Origin: a virus
Reading direction: 5' to 3' (one strand)
DNA: 22,677 nt
Virus record (IMG/VR): IMGVR_UViG_3300047372_000034
Location: 1-22,677 of that record
Below, one piece after another: positions 21,963-22,677 of this stretch. Position numbers and translations under genes: made by a program. Below the pieces are notes generated by a model, which saw only the letters and a program-made list of their open reading frames with translations, did not search any database and had not been told where the DNA came from. Numbering within the stretch: the first letter of the stretch is position 1; each line of letters starts with the position of its first letter.

Positions 21963-22287
21963 ATGCCGCCTTTTTGTAAGTGTTGGGGTTTACCTCTATG
22001 GCTTGCTCTTCGTAAAATTCTTTACTGCGCTCGTCCATATCGTCAAGAACGGTTTGCCATTCTGCATAAGTTCTAACGCTTCTTACAAACTCTTTATGGC
22101 CTAAATTGTTAGTGGTAACTATCGCCGCCACAAAAGCCATAGCGTCTTGCTCGCGCTCCAAACCTTGCACAACGTAATCGTCGCCACCTTTATACTTCCA
22201 ACGGTGTAGCCCCTCTGCAAACGCTCCAGAACCTACTTCTGCGCCATCATTTTCTAAAATTTGTGTGCTTACAACATATACATTCAT
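21961..22287 (-). CDS. Hypothetical minus-strand phage protein (108 aa)
   Basis: ATG at 22287 (minus strand) has GAGGA eight bases upstream at 22296-22300 and a promoter at 22319-22347. The 108 residues begin with a beta-rich part (MNVYVVSTQILENDGAEVGSG, in outline) followed by WKYKGGDDYVV and a helical, acidic C-terminus (DDMDERSKEFYEEQAIEVN). Charged and cytoplasmic with no membrane segment. I do not recognise the family. It converges on the late operon, so it is probably transcribed early or independently. Confidence 0.8.
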   Translation of the reverse strand: MNVYVVSTQILENDGAEVGSGAFAEGLHRWKYKGGDDYVVQGLEREQDAMAFVAAIVTTNNLGHKEFVRSVRTYAEWQTVLDDMDERSKEFYEEQAIEVNPNTYKKAA

Positions 22288-22318
22288 TTTTAAAATCCTC
22301 TTTTTTGCTTATACGTTA

Positions 22319-22347
22319 ATTATAAATTAATAAATTGTAAATGTAAA
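22319..22347 (-). promoter_or_regulatory. Near-consensus sigma-70 promoter for the minus-strand gene
   Basis: On the minus strand, TTTACA at 22347-22342 (five of six for -35) is followed by exactly 17 bases and TATAAT at 22324-22319 (six of six for -10). The region is highly AT-rich. The expected start is near 22312, giving an untranslated leader of about 25 bases with a good ribosome binding site before ATG 22287. Confidence 0.75.
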
Positions 22348-22374
22348 GTATTTTTTTTGTAAAAAGTAAAATAA

Positions 22375-22400
22375 ATTAAAAAGGGGGCTATTAACCCCCT
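22375..22400 (-). terminator. Rho-independent terminator for the edge minus-strand gene
   Basis: On the minus strand a six-base-pair stem AGGGGG / CCCCCT around a seven-base loop is followed by TTTTTAATTTA. It lies eight bases after the stop of the gene at 22408 and upstream of the promoter at 22347, so the two minus-strand genes are separate transcription units. Confidence 0.85.
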
Positions 22401-22407
22401 CTAGCTT

Positions 22408-22677
22408 TTAAACATTTAATGTCATACACACTTTAGTTTCTGCTACTTTCACCGCCATTCTAATAGTGTCAAAAGGTCCACATTCTTCCAATACTTTTGT
22501 ATTGTTATCGTGTTCGTAAATTGTAGTAAGGTATCCTCCTTCAGCAAAATCTTCTATGGTAACATACTGTGCGGCATTGCCGCCTTCAGAAACTGGCTTT
22601 GCCTTCCAAAACGTGTTTATGTGATGTCCGTCAATATACTCGTCAACTTGGTCAAAACGCATAATACCATAATCAAA
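22408..22677 (-). CDS. Hypothetical minus-strand protein, open at the window edge
   Basis: An ATG at 22662 would give 84 residues, but the frame is open through 22677 and no ribosome binding site is visible before that ATG, so the true start is probably outside. Visible residues include DQVDEYIDGHHINTFWKAKP and GYLTTIYEHDNNTKVLEECG. The composition is acidic and soluble, with a beta-rich centre and a C-terminal helix. I do not recognise a family. It has its own terminator at 22375-22400. Confidence 0.72.
   Translation of the reverse strand, partial: FDYGIMRFDQVDEYIDGHHINTFWKAKPVSEGGNAAQYVTIEDFAEGGYLTTIYEHDNNTKVLEECGPFDTIRMAVKVAETKVCMTLNV

Noticed and set aside
1-22677. tRNA genes, integrase, insertion sequences, attachment sites
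   Set aside because: I saw no cloverleaf candidate, recombinase motif or terminal inverted repeats; nearly all bases are in phage structural genes.

Overview
The window is a 22.7 kb piece of an AT-rich tailed-phage genome, most likely a short-tailed (podovirus-type) phage of a marine alphaproteobacterium. The podovirus reading rests on a P22/SU10-type set of head genes (portal, scaffold, SU10-like major capsid, gp4/SU10-type adaptor), large internal or ejection proteins and no tape measure or tail tube. The marine alphaproteobacterial reading rests on a holin of the 3TM gene-transfer-agent type and on small proteins of kinds I associate with marine phages. It is inference; nothing in the window names the host.

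Layout, left to right. (1) 2-523: 3' end of the large terminase. (2) 566-1441: small, very basic or Gly-rich genes, including a 14-codon ORF. (3) 1447-9360: tail and adhesion module with an SU10-type adaptor, a collagen-like fibre, a tail-assembly chaperone, two consecutive 2OG-Fe(II) oxygenases, a 22-residue-repeat protein, a TAAELN-repeat fibre, another fibre-like protein, a 609-residue tail protein carrying a cupredoxin domain, and a small fibre-tip-like protein. (4) 9414-14548: virion and DNA-ejection proteins, including one with an N-terminal muramidase-like domain and one with a membrane-active segment. (5) 14560-19650: portal, a small helical protein, scaffold, major capsid protein and three small genes. 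(6) 19651-21937: membrane and lysis module with a candidate inner-membrane spanin-like protein, an EF-hand membrane protein, the 3TM holin and an M15 peptidase endolysin, closed by a strong terminator. (7) 21961-22677: two small minus-strand genes, one with a near-consensus sigma-70 promoter and one with its own terminator, probably the edge of an oppositely transcribed region.

The plus-strand late genes are almost gapless. Many junctions are TAATG or ATGA overlaps, so translational coupling is probably widespread. The packaging, head, tail and lysis genes form one virion-production programme.

The most interesting signal is the coupled run collagen-like fibre, chaperone, oxygenase, oxygenase (2509-5172). 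It suggests that the phage hydroxylates its own Gly-Pro-Thr collagen-like fibre. Also notable are a complete set of type-1 copper ligands in the tail protein and a canonical EF-hand calcium loop on a membrane protein next to the holin. There are no gene-free stretches over 300 bases, and I saw no tRNA, CRISPR array, insertion sequence or integrase.
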